Of a DNA stretch of 6,124 bases, positions 6,057 through 6,124 are shown in pieces (the stretch's first letter is position 1; the number at the start of each line of letters is the position of its first letter). The notes below the pieces were generated by a model. It did no database searches, was not told the origin of the DNA, and worked only from the letters and a program-made list of their open reading frames with translations. Location of the stretch: NCBI GenBank assembly GCA_011620445.1, contig WOZB01000139.1:1-6124 (forward strand). The letters are read 5' to 3'. The translations under genes and the position numbers were made by a program. This DNA comes from Anaerolineaceae bacterium (GTDB lineage: Bacteria > Chloroflexota > Anaerolineae > Anaerolineales > Anaerolineaceae).

Positions 6057-6124
6057 GCACTGCACAAGCACGGCAGCGATAGACTGGACACGGACCTGAT
6101 TCGCCAGGGTAAAGCTGGTTCTCT
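6036..6124 (+). CDS. Possible 5' end of an unrecognised gene, cut by the window edge
   Basis: ATG 6036 opens a frame of 29 codons with no stop before the right edge. It begins MPFRIRQALHKHGSDRLDTD and is rich in charged residues. GGAAGG at 6021-6026 lies nine bases before the ATG and could be an SD site. An in-frame TAG at 6027-6029 excludes an earlier start. I do not recognise the protein. The frame overlaps the tRNA promoter on the other strand, and a stop-free run of this length can occur by chance, so it is offered only as a candidate. Confidence 0.38.
   Translation, partial: MPFRIRQALHKHGSDRLDTDLIRQGKAGS

Noticed and set aside
5805..6071. Open frames on the - strand across the tRNA region
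   Set aside because: They span the tRNA-Asp gene and both its terminator and promoter, which explain the sequence better.

Overview
The window looks like ordinary chromosomal DNA from a free-living bacterium of moderate GC content. Genes are tightly spaced, stems end in T-runs, most starts have Shine-Dalgarno (SD) sites, and a TTG start is used. The tRNA gene does not encode its CCA tail. The gene styles (tatC followed by two TatA-family genes, a THEP1-like NTPase, an intracellular GH31 enzyme with a WWIDWQQG active-site motif) would fit an Anaerolineae-type Chloroflexota. That assignment is an impression from the proteins, not something tested here.

Left block (about 1-1891, + strand): a small P-loop NTPase of the THEP1 type (14-550), then tatC (570-1301), a short TatA (1305-1499) and a longer TatB-like protein (1520-1876). 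Together the last three make a complete Tat translocase for exporting folded, twin-arginine-tagged proteins. A hairpin with a T-run overlaps the last codons of the TatB-like gene. It can serve as a terminator in both directions, because the next gene converges on it.

Middle block (1906-4371, - strand): a full-length cytoplasmic glycoside hydrolase family 31 enzyme with its catalytic aspartates in place. It is transcribed away from an MFS transporter (4496-5893, + strand) across a gap of about 120 bp. This divergent pair suggests uptake and hydrolysis of an alpha-glycoside, but the substrate cannot be read from the sequence.

Right end (5900-6124): a second bidirectional terminator lies between the transporter and a convergent tRNA-Asp(GTC) gene. 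The tRNA has a good promoter of its own (TTGACG-17-TAAACT). A short reading frame opens over that promoter on the + strand and runs off the window, so it may be the beginning of another gene.

I found no mobile element, CRISPR array, phage gene or convincing undescribed system. The points most worth a second look are the apparent leaderless start of tatC, the split FG/GP hinge motif in the two TatA-family proteins, the helical C-terminal extension of the GH31 enzyme, and the tRNA promoter overlapping a possible gene start.
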